Shown here one piece after another: positions 1-8,924 of a DNA stretch of 64,000 bases. Source of the DNA: Dyella acidisoli (lineage in GTDB: Bacteria; Pseudomonadota; Gammaproteobacteria; Xanthomonadales; Rhodanobacteraceae); contig NZ_BSOB01000010.1 of the NCBI RefSeq assembly GCF_030160295.1, positions 626,320 through 690,319 on the forward strand. Direction: 5' to 3'. The position numbers and the translations under genes were made by a program. Position 1 is the stretch's first letter. The number at the start of each line of letters is the position of its first letter. The notes under the pieces are model-generated. The model was not told the origin of the DNA, did not search any database, and saw nothing but the letters and a program-made list of their open reading frames with translations.

Positions 1-126
1 AGTTGCCGCTTTTGCCGGTGTAGCCGTCGAAGGTGCGGTTGCCGTTGGCGTCGTATTCGTAATAGCCGCGCGTGCCGTTCTCGGTATCGACCATGTCGCG
101 CAGCAAGCCGTTGTTGTAATAGCTGG
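1..126 (-). pseudogene. Partial Rhs repeat gene copy, cut at 126 and running off the left edge
   Basis: These 126 bases are a close copy, with roughly ten scattered mismatches by eye, of bases 4443-4568 in the large rhs gene. Read on the minus strand they encode the same YD-repeat stretch (DANGNRTFDGYTGKSG). Similarity stops abruptly at 126, where the IS-related segment begins, so on the coding strand this copy lacks everything 5' of the junction. It continues left beyond the window, so its length and C-terminal domain cannot be seen. It is probably a second Rhs gene or a displaced Rhs fragment, as is common in rhs loci that recombine through their core repeats. Confidence 0.8.
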
Positions 127-133
127 GCAAGCG

Positions 134-180
134 GGGTCGTGGGTAGTTAAGCCACTTTAACTACTCACGGTCCCTTTTGG
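134..180. repeat. Direct repeat copy 1 with hairpin, left flank of IS remnant
   Basis: The block from 134 to 180 recurs almost unchanged at 521-567 in the same orientation. It contains a hairpin with 8-base arms GTAGTTAA and TTAACTAC around GCCACT. The arms extend outward to 12 pairs with one G-T pair. It is followed by a 19-base unit (170-188) repeated in tandem at 189-207. The two copies bracket the transposase remnant, so they may be IS ends, a small non-autonomous element, or a duplication made during insertion. Confidence 0.75.
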
Positions 181-183
181 CGG

Positions 184-411
184 TTACTGTCCCTTTTGGC
201 GGTTACTCAACAGTCGATCAAATGCTTTAAGTGGGGCTTTGACGCGTTCGGCATCGGGCCAAGAGCGTGCGACATCCATCAATGTCAGGCGCCGCCCTCG
301 TAGCAGCGCTTCAACGGAACGCACTAATACATGGTTTCGCAACGCATGCATTGCACCTAACGACCTGGACATACACTTCTGCAATACTCGACTCGCGCGC
401 ATGGGCGGCAC
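184..411 (-). pseudogene. IS4-family transposase remnant (N-terminal fragment)
   Basis: A 75-residue open frame resembles the N-terminus of IS4-type transposases, with the recognisable run RRLTLMDVARSWPDAERV followed by APLKAFDRLLSNR. Full-length members have several hundred residues including a DDE catalytic core. Here the frame ends right after the RLLSNR motif, inside the tandem repeat at 170-207, so no catalytic residues remain. It cannot encode an active transposase. Identification rests on recall of the family's N-terminal pattern, not on a search. It marks a past insertion between the two rhs-related segments. Confidence 0.6.
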
Positions 412-520
412 TCTTTATTGTGCTTGGTCGCCTTGAAGAATGCGCCATGCGCGCACTCTTACGCCACTCGGTACCGCTGTAAGTCGTTGATTGATCCACT
501 AGAAACGTGGGGAAACCTCA

Positions 521-567
521 GGGTCGTGGGTAGTTAAGCCACTTTAACTACTCACGGTCCCTTTTGG
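521..567. repeat. Direct repeat copy 2 with hairpin, right flank of IS remnant
   Basis: This is the second copy of the 134-180 block, with the same GTAGTTAA/TTAACTAC hairpin. It is followed by a short tandem TCCCTTTTGGGAG (558-570 and 571-583). Beyond it the AT-rich gene at 601-1101 starts immediately. The differing sequences next to TCCCTTTTGG at the two copies suggest that the boundary unit was amplified independently. Confidence 0.75.
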
Positions 568-600
568 GAGTCCCTTTTGGGAGCATTCGTCAGTAGCCAG

Positions 601-1101
601 TCAATTTACAAGACCTTTTGATGCCTTGAATCTAAGGCCAAGATAAAGCACTAAAAAAAACAAAATAGATATTAATGACCCAAATTTATTTCTATCTATT
701 ACAAAAGAAAAAATCGAAGCAAAATAAATAATTCCTTCAAATATAATTTCCTTCCAATTACACACATTAACATTTTTCACATAAACATTCATTCGCCTAA
801 ATGCCCTATATGAAATTAGAATAGAAGGAATTATAAAAATAATAAATAATCCCATACCACCATTTTCAAAACTTCTAGAATTAGTCGAATGATATGGCCA
901 AAATTTTTTATAAATTGAACTTAGATCAAAAATCCAATGATCAACAAAGGCATAAATTGAGGCGAAGACAGGAAGCAATCCAAACAACATAAAACCCATT
1001 GCCTGATATTTTCTTGAATCTTCATCACCCGATCTCGGCATGCGTGCGCATGCTAAAAATAAACAATCTAAAGCTTCCAATTTAAATCCTAATTTATTCA
1101 T
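601..1101 (-). CDS. AT-rich multipass membrane protein, probable immunity partner of the Rhs toxin
   Basis: This gene encodes 166 residues I do not recognise. The protein has about four hydrophobic segments (roughly residues 33-55, 80-102, 118-135 and 140-157) with a basic patch RAFRRMN between the second and third. The ATG at 1101 follows AAGGGG at a good distance. Its base composition is visibly A/T-rich against the GC-rich surroundings, which suggests horizontal transfer. It lies 75 bases downstream of the rhs gene on the same strand. That is the standard place for the cognate immunity gene of a polymorphic toxin, and membrane immunity proteins usually counter toxins that act on or from the envelope. 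The immunity role is inferred from position, size and composition only. Confidence 0.6.
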   Translation of the reverse strand: MNKLGFKLEALDCLFLACARMPRSGDEDSRKYQAMGFMLFGLLPVFASIYAFVDHWIFDLSSIYKKFWPYHSTNSRSFENGGMGLFIIFIIPSILISYRAFRRMNVYVKNVNVCNWKEIIFEGIIYFASIFSFVIDRNKFGSLISILFFLVLYLGLRFKASKGLVN

Positions 1102-1176
1102 TTCTTATCCCCTTGCGACGTATAAGATCACAATGGAGACCTCGCACCCTTTGCAAAGGATACGAGGCCCCACCAA

Positions 1177-4100
1177 TCAAGGAAGCTTAGGCATGTATTT
1201 TGACTGACGTCCAAACTGAATCAAATCATACATGCCGGCTGCTTGCTCGTGAGTAAGACCTGAACTCTCCCTTTGAATCTTTTGTATTCCAAATTCTCGA
1301 TTATCCGACCCCGTTGCCCACACTGCGCGCCATCCATTGATATATTTGCCAGCATTTCCTCCGAACGCAGGAGTGTAGTGGTAGCTCTGGGCTGACGTGT
1401 CCAAAATTGTCCAATCAGCTCCTAGCAACGCGCCGGGAAGTCCAAATTTGGAAAGGCCAAAAGACACCCCTCCCGTTACGGCAAAATGCCCTATATCCCC
1501 TCCATCAACAGGCTTATCTTGGTTCAAGAGCGAAAAACCCTCGATACCAGGAGCTGCAAACGAAGACCACAGACCAAACATCTTCATAGCAGGCACTGCC
1601 TTGCTCAAATTAACTCCAAAGGTTTTTGTCAAAGGACTACTTGCTATCCGTCCTGCGTCTGTATATAGCTCAATCACCGTCGGTATCGCGTTAATTCCCT
1701 TCCCTCCACCAGCAACCAGCAAAGAATCATAGATCGCTGGTCTAGCCAGGCTTACCCCAAAATTAAATCCCTTTTCACCTAGCGCCTGCACACCGGCAAA
1801 TGTAGTCCCGGCAGCAGTATTTCCAGCGCCCAGCCAGTCGTACAGCCCAAGGTTTTGCAAAGAGGCGTTGCCGATGTGAGGCTGCGGCTCATCAACGCCC
1901 CTACCCCAAGTTGCAAAACCATTAGAAGGTGCGCTCAAGTCGGATGCAGGCAATACATCACCTCGCACACCTGACAACGACACCTGTGAAGATGACCGGC
2001 TATAGGTCACAGCATCTCCCCTCACCCCTGCAAACGACGTATAGGTTGTCTGCGCACTTCCCGTCACTCCATCAAAAGGAGAACTCAGCACCACCGGCCC
2101 AATATCCGCAAACGTCAACTTATACGGATCAACCTCCAACGGCTGCGCCTCGAACGCAATCGGACTGACGATATCCCGAGCTGAGATCGCGATATTCGGC
2201 AACGCATCGCCGCTTCGGACAATCGCCGCCGCACTGAGTTTGCTCGCACTGCTTTGCTGACTCGACGCCTTCGACCTATCCGCAATACTCCCCGCAATGC
2301 TATTGCCAAGGGTCTGCCCTGCTGCGCTGTAGAGCAGGTTGTCCAGATTGCGCGACACGCTTTGGCCCGTCGCCGCGGTATAGGCCACGTTGCCAGCCAG
2401 GTTGCTGCTGTAATCGCGTGCCAGTTGGAATCCGCCGTTGTTGGTCACGCTTTTCGGCAGTTGGGTATCGACGACTTTGTTGAGACCGTAACTCACACCT
2501 GCGGCTACCGCACTGGCAGCGATGTTCTTCCAGCTGAAGCTTTGCAAGCCCGTGACGCTGCCCAGCACGTTGTTGGCGGCGCCAGCTGTAGCGCCGCGCG
2601 CCACGGCACCGAAGAAGTTACCGCTGTCGCGTGCCACTTCAGCGGCCGCGCCGCCCGGGGTCGTGGCGCTGCCGATGGCTCCCGCGCCGAAGGCTGACGC
2701 CGTGCCGTAGGTGACGCCGGCGCTCAACGCGTTGATGGCCACGCCTTTCCAGTTAAAGCCGTTTTGCGCGCCACCGGCGATCAGCACACCTTGGCTGGCA
2801 ATAGAGCCGACCGCGCCGCCGATGGCGCCACCGACGACACCCGCGGCAATACTGGCTGCCGTGGCGCCGAGTCCTGCCCCTGCGAAGGCGGGGGCAAGCG
2901 CGGTGATGGCAGCACCGGCGGTCACGGCGGTCGCCACCACGGCCACCACGATGGCGATGATCTGCAACGCACCACCACACCCACCGCCCTTGGGCTGCGG
3001 CGGTGGCGGCGCATCCGGAATTGTCGGATTGGTATTGCCAATCGCCTTACCCGCGTCATACGGCTTAAACGTGCTTGAGTTGTTGTGGATGTTCGTCACC
3101 TTGTTCGGCACGGTCAGCACCGTGTTCGCGATCAAGGGTTCGTTGAGGCTTAGGCCATTCGCATCGGCCAGCAGCCACCACAAGCTGCTGTCACCCCACA
3201 GCGCTTGCGCAATGGACGTGAGCGTGTCACCGGCATGCACGATGTAGCTGCCCGGTGCGGCCGTCGGATACAGGCTGTTGATCGGGGTGTAGTTGCTGTC
3301 GAAGTCCGCGCCCGCTACGGGACGAAAGCGCTTGTGGCTGGCATCGCTGTTGTCGAAGTTGCGTTGCGCCAGTTCCTGGGCATAGTCGATGCGCTCGACG
3401 CCGTCGTTGCCGACGTTGCCGATCTGGCGATCGTCCAGGTAGTAGTAGGCGTGCCAGCGGTTGCTGGTGGCGTTATCGATCTTGCCGGTTTGTTCGTTAT
3501 ACGTACCCAGCAGTTCGTCGCGCTGCAGGATTCTTCCTTCACCATCGGTTTGGTACGCAAACCCTCGTCCGCCTTCGACGTCGTAGGCGGCCTTGATGCG
3601 TCCGAAGCTGTCGTACTCGAACGCACTCAGGCCCGGTGCCCAGCCCTTCACGTCCTGGTTGCTGGCTTGCACCTTGATCGTGCTTTGCTTGGCGCTGTCG
3701 AACCACACGTAGTCGTAGGTGGTGGTGATGTACGTATGAGGGCTGCTGCCGTCGTTCTTGCTGTCGTAGTCGGCGTACGTGCTGCTGACGGTGCCGTCGG
3801 CTAATCGATGCGTGGTGGTCGTGGTGATGGTGTAGCGCGGCGCGATGTTGCCGTTGTCGTCCTTGGCGTTGATGTCCCAGGCGATGACTTTGTCTTGCAG
3901 CAGCAGGCTGTCGTTGTCCCAGGTGTGCCAGACCTCTTGCGTGACGAAGCGGTTGGCGTCGTATTCGATGTAGTGGATGACGCGGCCGGCCAAGTCGTTT
4001 TCACGCACGGCGATGCCCATCAGGCTGCCGTCCTGGTTCTTGAGTGTGGTGGTGGTGAGGTAGCCCTGCGCGTCGTAGGCGTAGCTTTCGGTATGGCCAT

Positions 4101-4690
4101 CGTACGCGTAGGTGGCGATCACGCGTTCGCCGAAGGTGTTGTAGGCGATGCTGACACCGTCGCCGCTGGTGCCTTGGTACACGTAGGTGCTGGTGTCCGT
4201 CGCACTCGATCCACGGCCATTGCTGAGCACGCCCATCGTCGTGGTGAAGCGGTTCATCGCGTCGTAGGCGTACCAGTAGTCCTGCACCTGGTTGGGTTGG
4301 CCGAAGGCGTCGTTGTAGGTCGACACCATGTGGATGCGGTTACCCACGGCGTCGTATTCGTACACGATGTTGTAGCGGGGGTCGGTGACCTTCACCAGGC
4401 GGTTGAGTGCGTCGTATTCGGCCACGCTTTGCTGGAACGCCCAGTTGCCGCTCTTGCCGGTGTAGCCGTCGAAGGTGCGGTTGCCGTTGGCGTCGTATTC
4501 GTAGTAACCGCGGGTACCGTTTTCGGTATCGACCATGTCGCGCAGCAGGCCGTTGTTGTAGTAGCTGTAGAAGGTGTTGCCCTGCTGCTTGAGCAGGCCG
4601 TTGTAGGTGTACAGGTAATCGGTGACGCGCCCGGCGATGTCGGTGTGCTGGGTGGTTTGGCCGAACACGGTATCAATTTCGACCAAGTCA
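1177..4690 (-). CDS. Rhs/YD-repeat polymorphic toxin with LysM domain, 5'-truncated
   Basis: The open frame extends to 4833, but recognisable Rhs sequence begins only near 4690. The first ~50 codons beyond that are antisense to the fliF remnant and have no Rhs character. Visible parts, numbered from 4833: YD repeats (many YxYDxxGN units) at about residues 60-500; a LysM-like domain (HAGDTLTSIAQALW) at about 528-575; a proline stretch and a Gly/Ala-rich hydrophobic region at about 610-730; then a variable C-terminus from about 1000 to 1218. I see no classical DPxG Rhs cleavage motif and no PAAR domain or signal peptide, so the N-terminal delivery part is missing. The C-terminal domain is not one I recognise. 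The AT-rich gene downstream probably encodes immunity. Such proteins act as contact-dependent or T6SS-delivered toxins; this copy may be an orphan tip reservoir. Confidence 0.75.
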
Positions 4691-5328
4691 GCCTTACCCG
4701 CGAATCCGATACAGCGCCGTCGTCCGATGCGAATGTGGCTGCGGTCATCCCGCCGCTTCCGACCAACGAGAAGCCAGGTCGCAAGATCAGTCTTCCGCCC
4801 TTGCCACCCAGTGGCCTGCCGTCGGCTGCGCAAAAGAAAACGCAGCGCACGCTTGAACAGGTCGTTTCCGCGCCCGGGTCCGTCAAACGTCTTTCGGTCG
4901 GTATTGTGTTAGACCGTGCACCGACCGCAGACGAATCCAAATCACTGCAAGCACTGGTCGCCGCTACGATCGGCATGGATGCCACCCGCGGCGACGTGTG
5001 CACGATCGCCGTTCGCGCCGATCAGCCTGCAGTAGCAAAGGTGCCTGCCCAACGCCAATCCTTACCGTCGGACAATGCAGCCGCTCCACCCGCAGCTCAA
5101 TCAGCAAGCGCGCCTGCTGCAATGTCTATCTCCCACAGCACGGCAGCGCCCCTGTGGGTATTGATTGCAGCGCTGCTATGCGGTGGCGTCGGTATCGGCT
5201 TGCTTCTCCGCGTGGTTTGGCCAGGACGAAAGCAACCCGCGCGCCTCACCGAGGATGAGCGCAAAGCGCTGGCGAATCGATTGCAGTTGCTGCTTAGCGA
5301 ACCGGAGCGAACCCATGCTCGATCCTAA
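4670..5328 (+). pseudogene. fliF: FliF (flagellar MS-ring) C-terminal remnant
   Basis: From about 4670 the plus strand encodes the C-terminal ~218 residues of FliF. It includes the ring-building segment (VKRLSVGIVLDRAP, then ATIGMDATRGDVC, matching the KRLSVAVxVD and GFDxxRGD pattern of FliF), a second membrane helix (PLWVLIAALLCGGVGIGLLL), and a short cytoplasmic tail where FliG normally binds. Full-length FliF has over 500 residues with another membrane helix near the N-terminus. Everything upstream is replaced by rhs DNA read from the other strand. There is no obvious start codon with a ribosome binding site at the junction, so this is most likely a broken gene. The downstream operon would have lost its native promoter. 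Confidence 0.8.
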
Positions 5329-5803
5329 GCAGGAGCGCGAGCTTCGTCGCGCGGTGGTCCAGCTCGATCGGTGTGGCATCGAGGACATCGAATGGATCTG
5401 GTCCACACTCAGCGACGACCAGCGTCGTCGTCTGAAGCCTTTGCTGGCCGCAGCTGGAACCCGCTGGAAAGCCTTGCTAGACGACGCCAGTGTGGCGCCG
5501 TTGCCGGATGCCGCAGAGGCGGACCAACAACGCATGGCTGCGCTTATCGAACGCCTGCCGATCGAAATCGGCAAGCGCGTGCTTGCCTGCATGGGTGATA
5601 CGCAACGACATGCGATGGTCGAACGGCTGTCTCCCGCCAAGTCGATCGCCGCCAAGCTGCCTGACGCATCCCGATGGATGACCGAACGTACGCAACGCTC
5701 GCTGCAGGTGGCAGCCAGTGCTTGCGCAAAGAGCATGCCGCTGTTGCACCAACGGAAAAAATCCGCGTGGCCGCGCTTCATGCAATGGATGGCACGCCGA
5801 TGA
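5315..5803 (+). CDS. Small protein in the fliG position
   Basis: This 162-residue protein starts at ATG 5315, after GGAG at 5304-5307, inside the end of the fliF remnant, and overlaps fliH by ATGA. FliG, the rotor protein that sits between FliF and the C-ring, is encoded here in ordinary flagellar operons but has about 330 residues. The N-terminal IEDIEWIWSTLSDDQRRRL and the later IERLPIEIGKRVLACM loosely recall helical repeats of FliG. I see no clear C-terminal torque-helix motif. It could be a minimal FliG, a decayed one, or an unrelated accessory protein. The assignment is by position; the sequence match is weak. Confidence 0.6.
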   Translation: MLDPKQERELRRAVVQLDRCGIEDIEWIWSTLSDDQRRRLKPLLAAAGTRWKALLDDASVAPLPDAAEADQQRMAALIERLPIEIGKRVLACMGDTQRHAMVERLSPAKSIAAKLPDASRWMTERTQRSLQVAASACAKSMPLLHQRKKSAWPRFMQWMARR

Positions 5804-6486
5804 ATGGCCTGGTGAAAGCCAACACAGTCGTCGTGACGCGCGAGCGCTACCAGACTGCGTTATCGTCCTCCGATTCGACGATGCACCGCCTTGATGCCTC
5901 AAGCGAAGTGCGCGAAATGGATGCATTGCGAGCACGCGTGGCCGACTTGGAACGACAGCTCGAAGACCTGTCGGGGACTCATGCCCGCCAGGAAACCGAA
6001 GCCTACGAACGCGGCGTCAGAGAGGGCGAGCAAGCGGCAGTTAAAACCATCCAGAAAGATCACAACGAACACATCGGTCTGCTCAAGCATGGCATCGAGC
6101 GCGCAGTGGCTCGCTTCGACGAAACGCTGGATGCCCTAATGCCGCTATCCCTCGATGTCGCCGAATCAGCATTGTCGTGCGTCATTGACCGACCCTCGCA
6201 CTACGCGCATTTGATCACGCAGACCGTCGAGCGACAGCTGCGTTATCTGGCGGCGGATACCGTACTGTCCATCGATGTGTCGTCCCACGATTTCCCTGCA
6301 AGCGCTGCTCTTGAAAATGGCCTTGCCGGCATACAGTCCCGCCACGGCTTGACCGTTACTGCAAAAGCCACGGCAGATGCCGGCACCTGCATCCTCCATC
6401 TGACGCTGGGACGAATCGACGCCAGCCTGACAACGCAACGGCAGCGCTTGGCGGCCATCTTCACCGAGTTGCGCAACGATGATTGA
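5800..6486 (+). CDS. fliH: Flagellar export ATPase regulator FliH
   Basis: FliH is the stator-like protein that binds the export ATPase FliI in the cytoplasm and links it to the C-ring. The 228-residue product starts at ATG 5800, overlapping the previous stop by four bases; the longer open frame upstream is shadow. Residues about 40-105 form a charged coiled coil (MDALRARVADLERQLEDL). A GxxxG-like face is not evident. The C-terminal half has the helical/beta layout of FliH, ending TQRQRLAAIFTELRND. It overlaps fliI by eight bases. Position between the fliG-slot gene and fliI supports the call more than sequence does, since FliH is poorly conserved. Confidence 0.8.
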   Translation: MNGLVKANTVVVTRERYQTALSSSDSTMHRLDASSEVREMDALRARVADLERQLEDLSGTHARQETEAYERGVREGEQAAVKTIQKDHNEHIGLLKHGIERAVARFDETLDALMPLSLDVAESALSCVIDRPSHYAHLITQTVERQLRYLAADTVLSIDVSSHDFPASAALENGLAGIQSRHGLTVTAKATADAGTCILHLTLGRIDASLTTQRQRLAAIFTELRNDD

Positions 6487-7795
6487 TTCCGCCGTCTATC
6501 ACTCGCGCTACATCCGTGCTTTCAGCGGCGCCGATACGGTTGCACGGCTCGGCACCGTCACACGCATCATGCCCACCTACATCGAAGCCGATGGCCCGGG
6601 TGTTGCGCTGGGTTCGTTTTGCATAGCCGGCAACGTGATGGCCGAGGTGGTCAAGGCGGAGCGTGGCCGGGTGACGCTGGCACCCTATGCACCGGTAGCC
6701 TCGCTATGCGTGGGCGACAGGGTCGAAGCTGTTCGCATAGGCACCGACGTTTCGGTCGGCCCCCATCTGCTGGGACGTGTCGTCGACCCGCTCGGCGCGC
6801 CCGTTGACGGCGGGCGCCCTATGCCGACGACAGGCGACCGTTGGCCGCTCGCAGGCATGGATACCGCCGCGCTCGATCGCGTTACGCCGACACAGCCGTT
6901 GGAAACAGGGTGTCGCGCCATCGACAGCTTGCTGACGCTGGGCATCGGACAGCGCGTCGGCATTTTTGCGGGAAGCGGTGTCGGGAAGACAACGCTATTA
7001 GGAGGGCTCGCCCGGCATATCAAAGCCGATATCTGCATCCTCTGCCTGGTGGGGGAACGTGGTCGCGAGGCGGATGAGTTTTGGCGTCATGCGTTGAATG
7101 ACGAAACGCGGAAGCGATCGGTGATGGTGGTGGCCACATCCGATCGGCCCGCTGTCATGCGTGCCCGCAGCGTGCCCTTGGCGCTCGCCTATGCGGAATA
7201 TTTCCGCGCGCAAGGCAAACATGTATTGCTGCTGATCGATTCGGTGACACGCTATGCACTAGCTTTGCGCGAAATCGGCCTGGCTGCGGGCGAACCGCCA
7301 ACTCTTCGTGCTTATACGCCGAGCGTGTTCGCGGCATTGCCGAAAATCGTCGAGCGGTGCGGCGCTCTGCGCCAAGGCGGCGCCAGCACGGCCATCATGA
7401 CCGTCCTGACGGAGACGGATGATATCGACGACCCAATGGCGGAAACGCTCCGCGCCCTGCTCGATGGACACATCGTGTTGACGCGCGCCATGGCCGAGCA
7501 AGGTCACTTTCCCGCCATCGATGTACCACGCAGCGTCAGCCGAGTCCTTCGACAAGTCACGACGCTCAATGAAAGGACGTTGGCAACGGAGGCAGTCGGA
7601 CAACTGTCGCTATACGACGCCTCTCGCACGTTGGTCGAATCGGGCCTGTATGTCGCCGGCAGCAACCCAGCGCTAGACCTCGCGCTGAAGACCCGTCCGG
7701 CATTGATACAGTTCCTGAAGCAGGACGTCAGCCTCTCGACATCGCGTGCGCAGGCGCTGACCGATCTGGCGGAACTGCTTGGTGAAACTGCATGA
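6479..7795 (+). CDS. fliI: Flagellum-specific ATPase FliI
   Basis: FliI hydrolyses ATP to unfold and feed substrates into the flagellar type III export gate. The 438 residues match the normal family length. The Walker A motif GSGVGKTT lies near residue 165. The Walker B strand VLLLIDS, followed by VTRYALALREI and GLAAGEPPT, is typical of type III secretion ATPases. The upstream DPLGAPVDG motif is a further family hallmark. All catalytic elements look intact, although the adjacent fliF is broken. The gene overlaps fliH (8 bases) and fliJ (ATGA), implying translational coupling within one operon. Confidence 0.95.
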   Translation: MIDSAVYHSRYIRAFSGADTVARLGTVTRIMPTYIEADGPGVALGSFCIAGNVMAEVVKAERGRVTLAPYAPVASLCVGDRVEAVRIGTDVSVGPHLLGRVVDPLGAPVDGGRPMPTTGDRWPLAGMDTAALDRVTPTQPLETGCRAIDSLLTLGIGQRVGIFAGSGVGKTTLLGGLARHIKADICILCLVGERGREADEFWRHALNDETRKRSVMVVATSDRPAVMRARSVPLALAYAEYFRAQGKHVLLLIDSVTRYALALREIGLAAGEPPTLRAYTPSVFAALPKIVERCGALRQGGASTAIMTVLTETDDIDDPMAETLRALLDGHIVLTRAMAEQGHFPAIDVPRSVSRVLRQVTTLNERTLATEAVGQLSLYDASRTLVESGLYVAGSNPALDLALKTRPALIQFLKQDVSLSTSRAQALTDLAELLGETA

Positions 7796-8244
7796 GCAGA
7801 TCATCACAGCGCCGCATGGCGCAGGACATCATGAAGCTTCGCGAGCTGCAGTGGGAACAGGCCCGCAGCCTTGCTCTTCGCGCGCACGCCGAAGCGATTC
7901 GCGGCGACGAAGACGCCCAGAACGCGCAAGAGGCCGCGCTTTCGTGCACCGAGCGCACCAGGCACGCATTGACTACCACCGGCGTTCTGTCTCCGCAGCT
8001 GATGGCTAGCTGGACCCGAACCACCGAACTTGCGCAAGGTCATTTGCGCCTTTGCCGCCAGAAGGCGTCGAGCGCGCATGCCGAATTGGAAGAGCAGATG
8101 AAAGCACTGCACCGGACGCAGGAACAACTGGATGCAGCCGAACGGCTCGCAAAGCGGTTCAAGCGTGCTGAGGACAGACATATCGAGGAGAAGCGATTGA
8201 GTGCGCTGGAAGACAGGCTACTTGCGCGCGGTGTGCAACCATGA
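7792..8244 (+). CDS. fliJ: Flagellar export chaperone FliJ
   Basis: FliJ is a small coiled-coil stalk protein that inserts into the FliI hexamer and couples it to the FlhA export gate. The product has 150 residues, is almost entirely helical and charged, and lacks proline-rich or hydrophobic segments. It has the heptad-rich stretch AELEEQMKALHRTQEQLDAA near residues 98-117. It overlaps fliI and fliK by ATGA. The call rests on length, coiled-coil character and gene order; sequence identity in this family is always low. Confidence 0.8.
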   Translation: MSRSSQRRMAQDIMKLRELQWEQARSLALRAHAEAIRGDEDAQNAQEAALSCTERTRHALTTTGVLSPQLMASWTRTTELAQGHLRLCRQKASSAHAELEEQMKALHRTQEQLDAAERLAKRFKRAEDRHIEEKRLSALEDRLLARGVQP

Positions 8245-8924
8245 AAATTCTCAACGCCACCGCAAGTACGTCGGAAGCTCATGGTCGTTACACCGCATCG
8301 AACGATGGCACGAACTTCCAGCAACTTATGCAAGGCATGGAAAAGGACATGTGGCCGGGAGCACGCCCTGGACCAAACCCCGTGTCCGTCCGGTCTGATC
8401 AGAAAGGCATGGGCAGTTCTTCAGCGACAGCTCCTTTCATAGGATTGAAGCCCGATCTCGCTGCTAACACCTTCCCTCCAGGTTTCGAGCCAGCTCAGCA
8501 ACAACCGCGCTACCTGCCTGTTATGCATGCGCCCGATGCCACACGCGATGTCATTCCGCCATACGTAGCGATGCACGATAGCGAACATGAAACGTTGCAG
8601 GACCTGTTCCAAGCAATGCCTTCATGCCTGATGCGCATGAATGATCTCGCTGAGGACAAGTCAGCTGATCTCTCCAATCGTCAGAGCGTCCCTTGCTCCG
8701 CTCGCGAAACGTCGGAGACGAAAGAGCCATATCGATTGACCGTTCTGAACCAAGCGAATGCACCCGCCATCGTCGTGCGCTACCCCGGCGATAACGAAGC
8801 CATTCAACGTCTCCGGCGCACCGTGCAGGAAGCGCTGGATCGACTCGGCATCGTACAGGCGTCATTGATCATCAATGGAACTGAATATCCCGCGCGGATG
8901 AAAGGAATCCAATATGGCCACTAA
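8241..8924 (+). CDS. fliK: Putative hook-length control protein FliK (short)
   Basis: FliK is an exported ruler that measures hook length and switches export specificity. This 227-residue product has a low-complexity, proline-containing N-terminal part. Its compact C-terminal region contains LRRTVQEALDRLGIVQASL and ends in NGTEYP, resembling the end of the FliK C-terminal domain. Most FliK proteins exceed 350 residues, so it is short. It lies between fliJ and flgD, as in Bacillus, and overlaps flgD by 11 bases. Identification is mainly by position. Confidence 0.6.
   Translation: MKILNATASTSEAHGRYTASNDGTNFQQLMQGMEKDMWPGARPGPNPVSVRSDQKGMGSSSATAPFIGLKPDLAANTFPPGFEPAQQQPRYLPVMHAPDATRDVIPPYVAMHDSEHETLQDLFQAMPSCLMRMNDLAEDKSADLSNRQSVPCSARETSETKEPYRLTVLNQANAPAIVVRYPGDNEAIQRLRRTVQEALDRLGIVQASLIINGTEYPARMKGIQYGH

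Noticed and set aside
3808-4668. Long plus-strand open frame running into the FliF remnant
   Set aside because: It is exactly antisense to the Rhs YD repeats and has the Val/Gly-rich composition typical of such shadows; only the part after about 4670 is real FliF sequence.
4691-4833. N-terminal extension of the rhs open frame
   Set aside because: The translation is basic, without Rhs character, and antisense to FliF coding sequence; no ribosome binding site supports ATG 4833.
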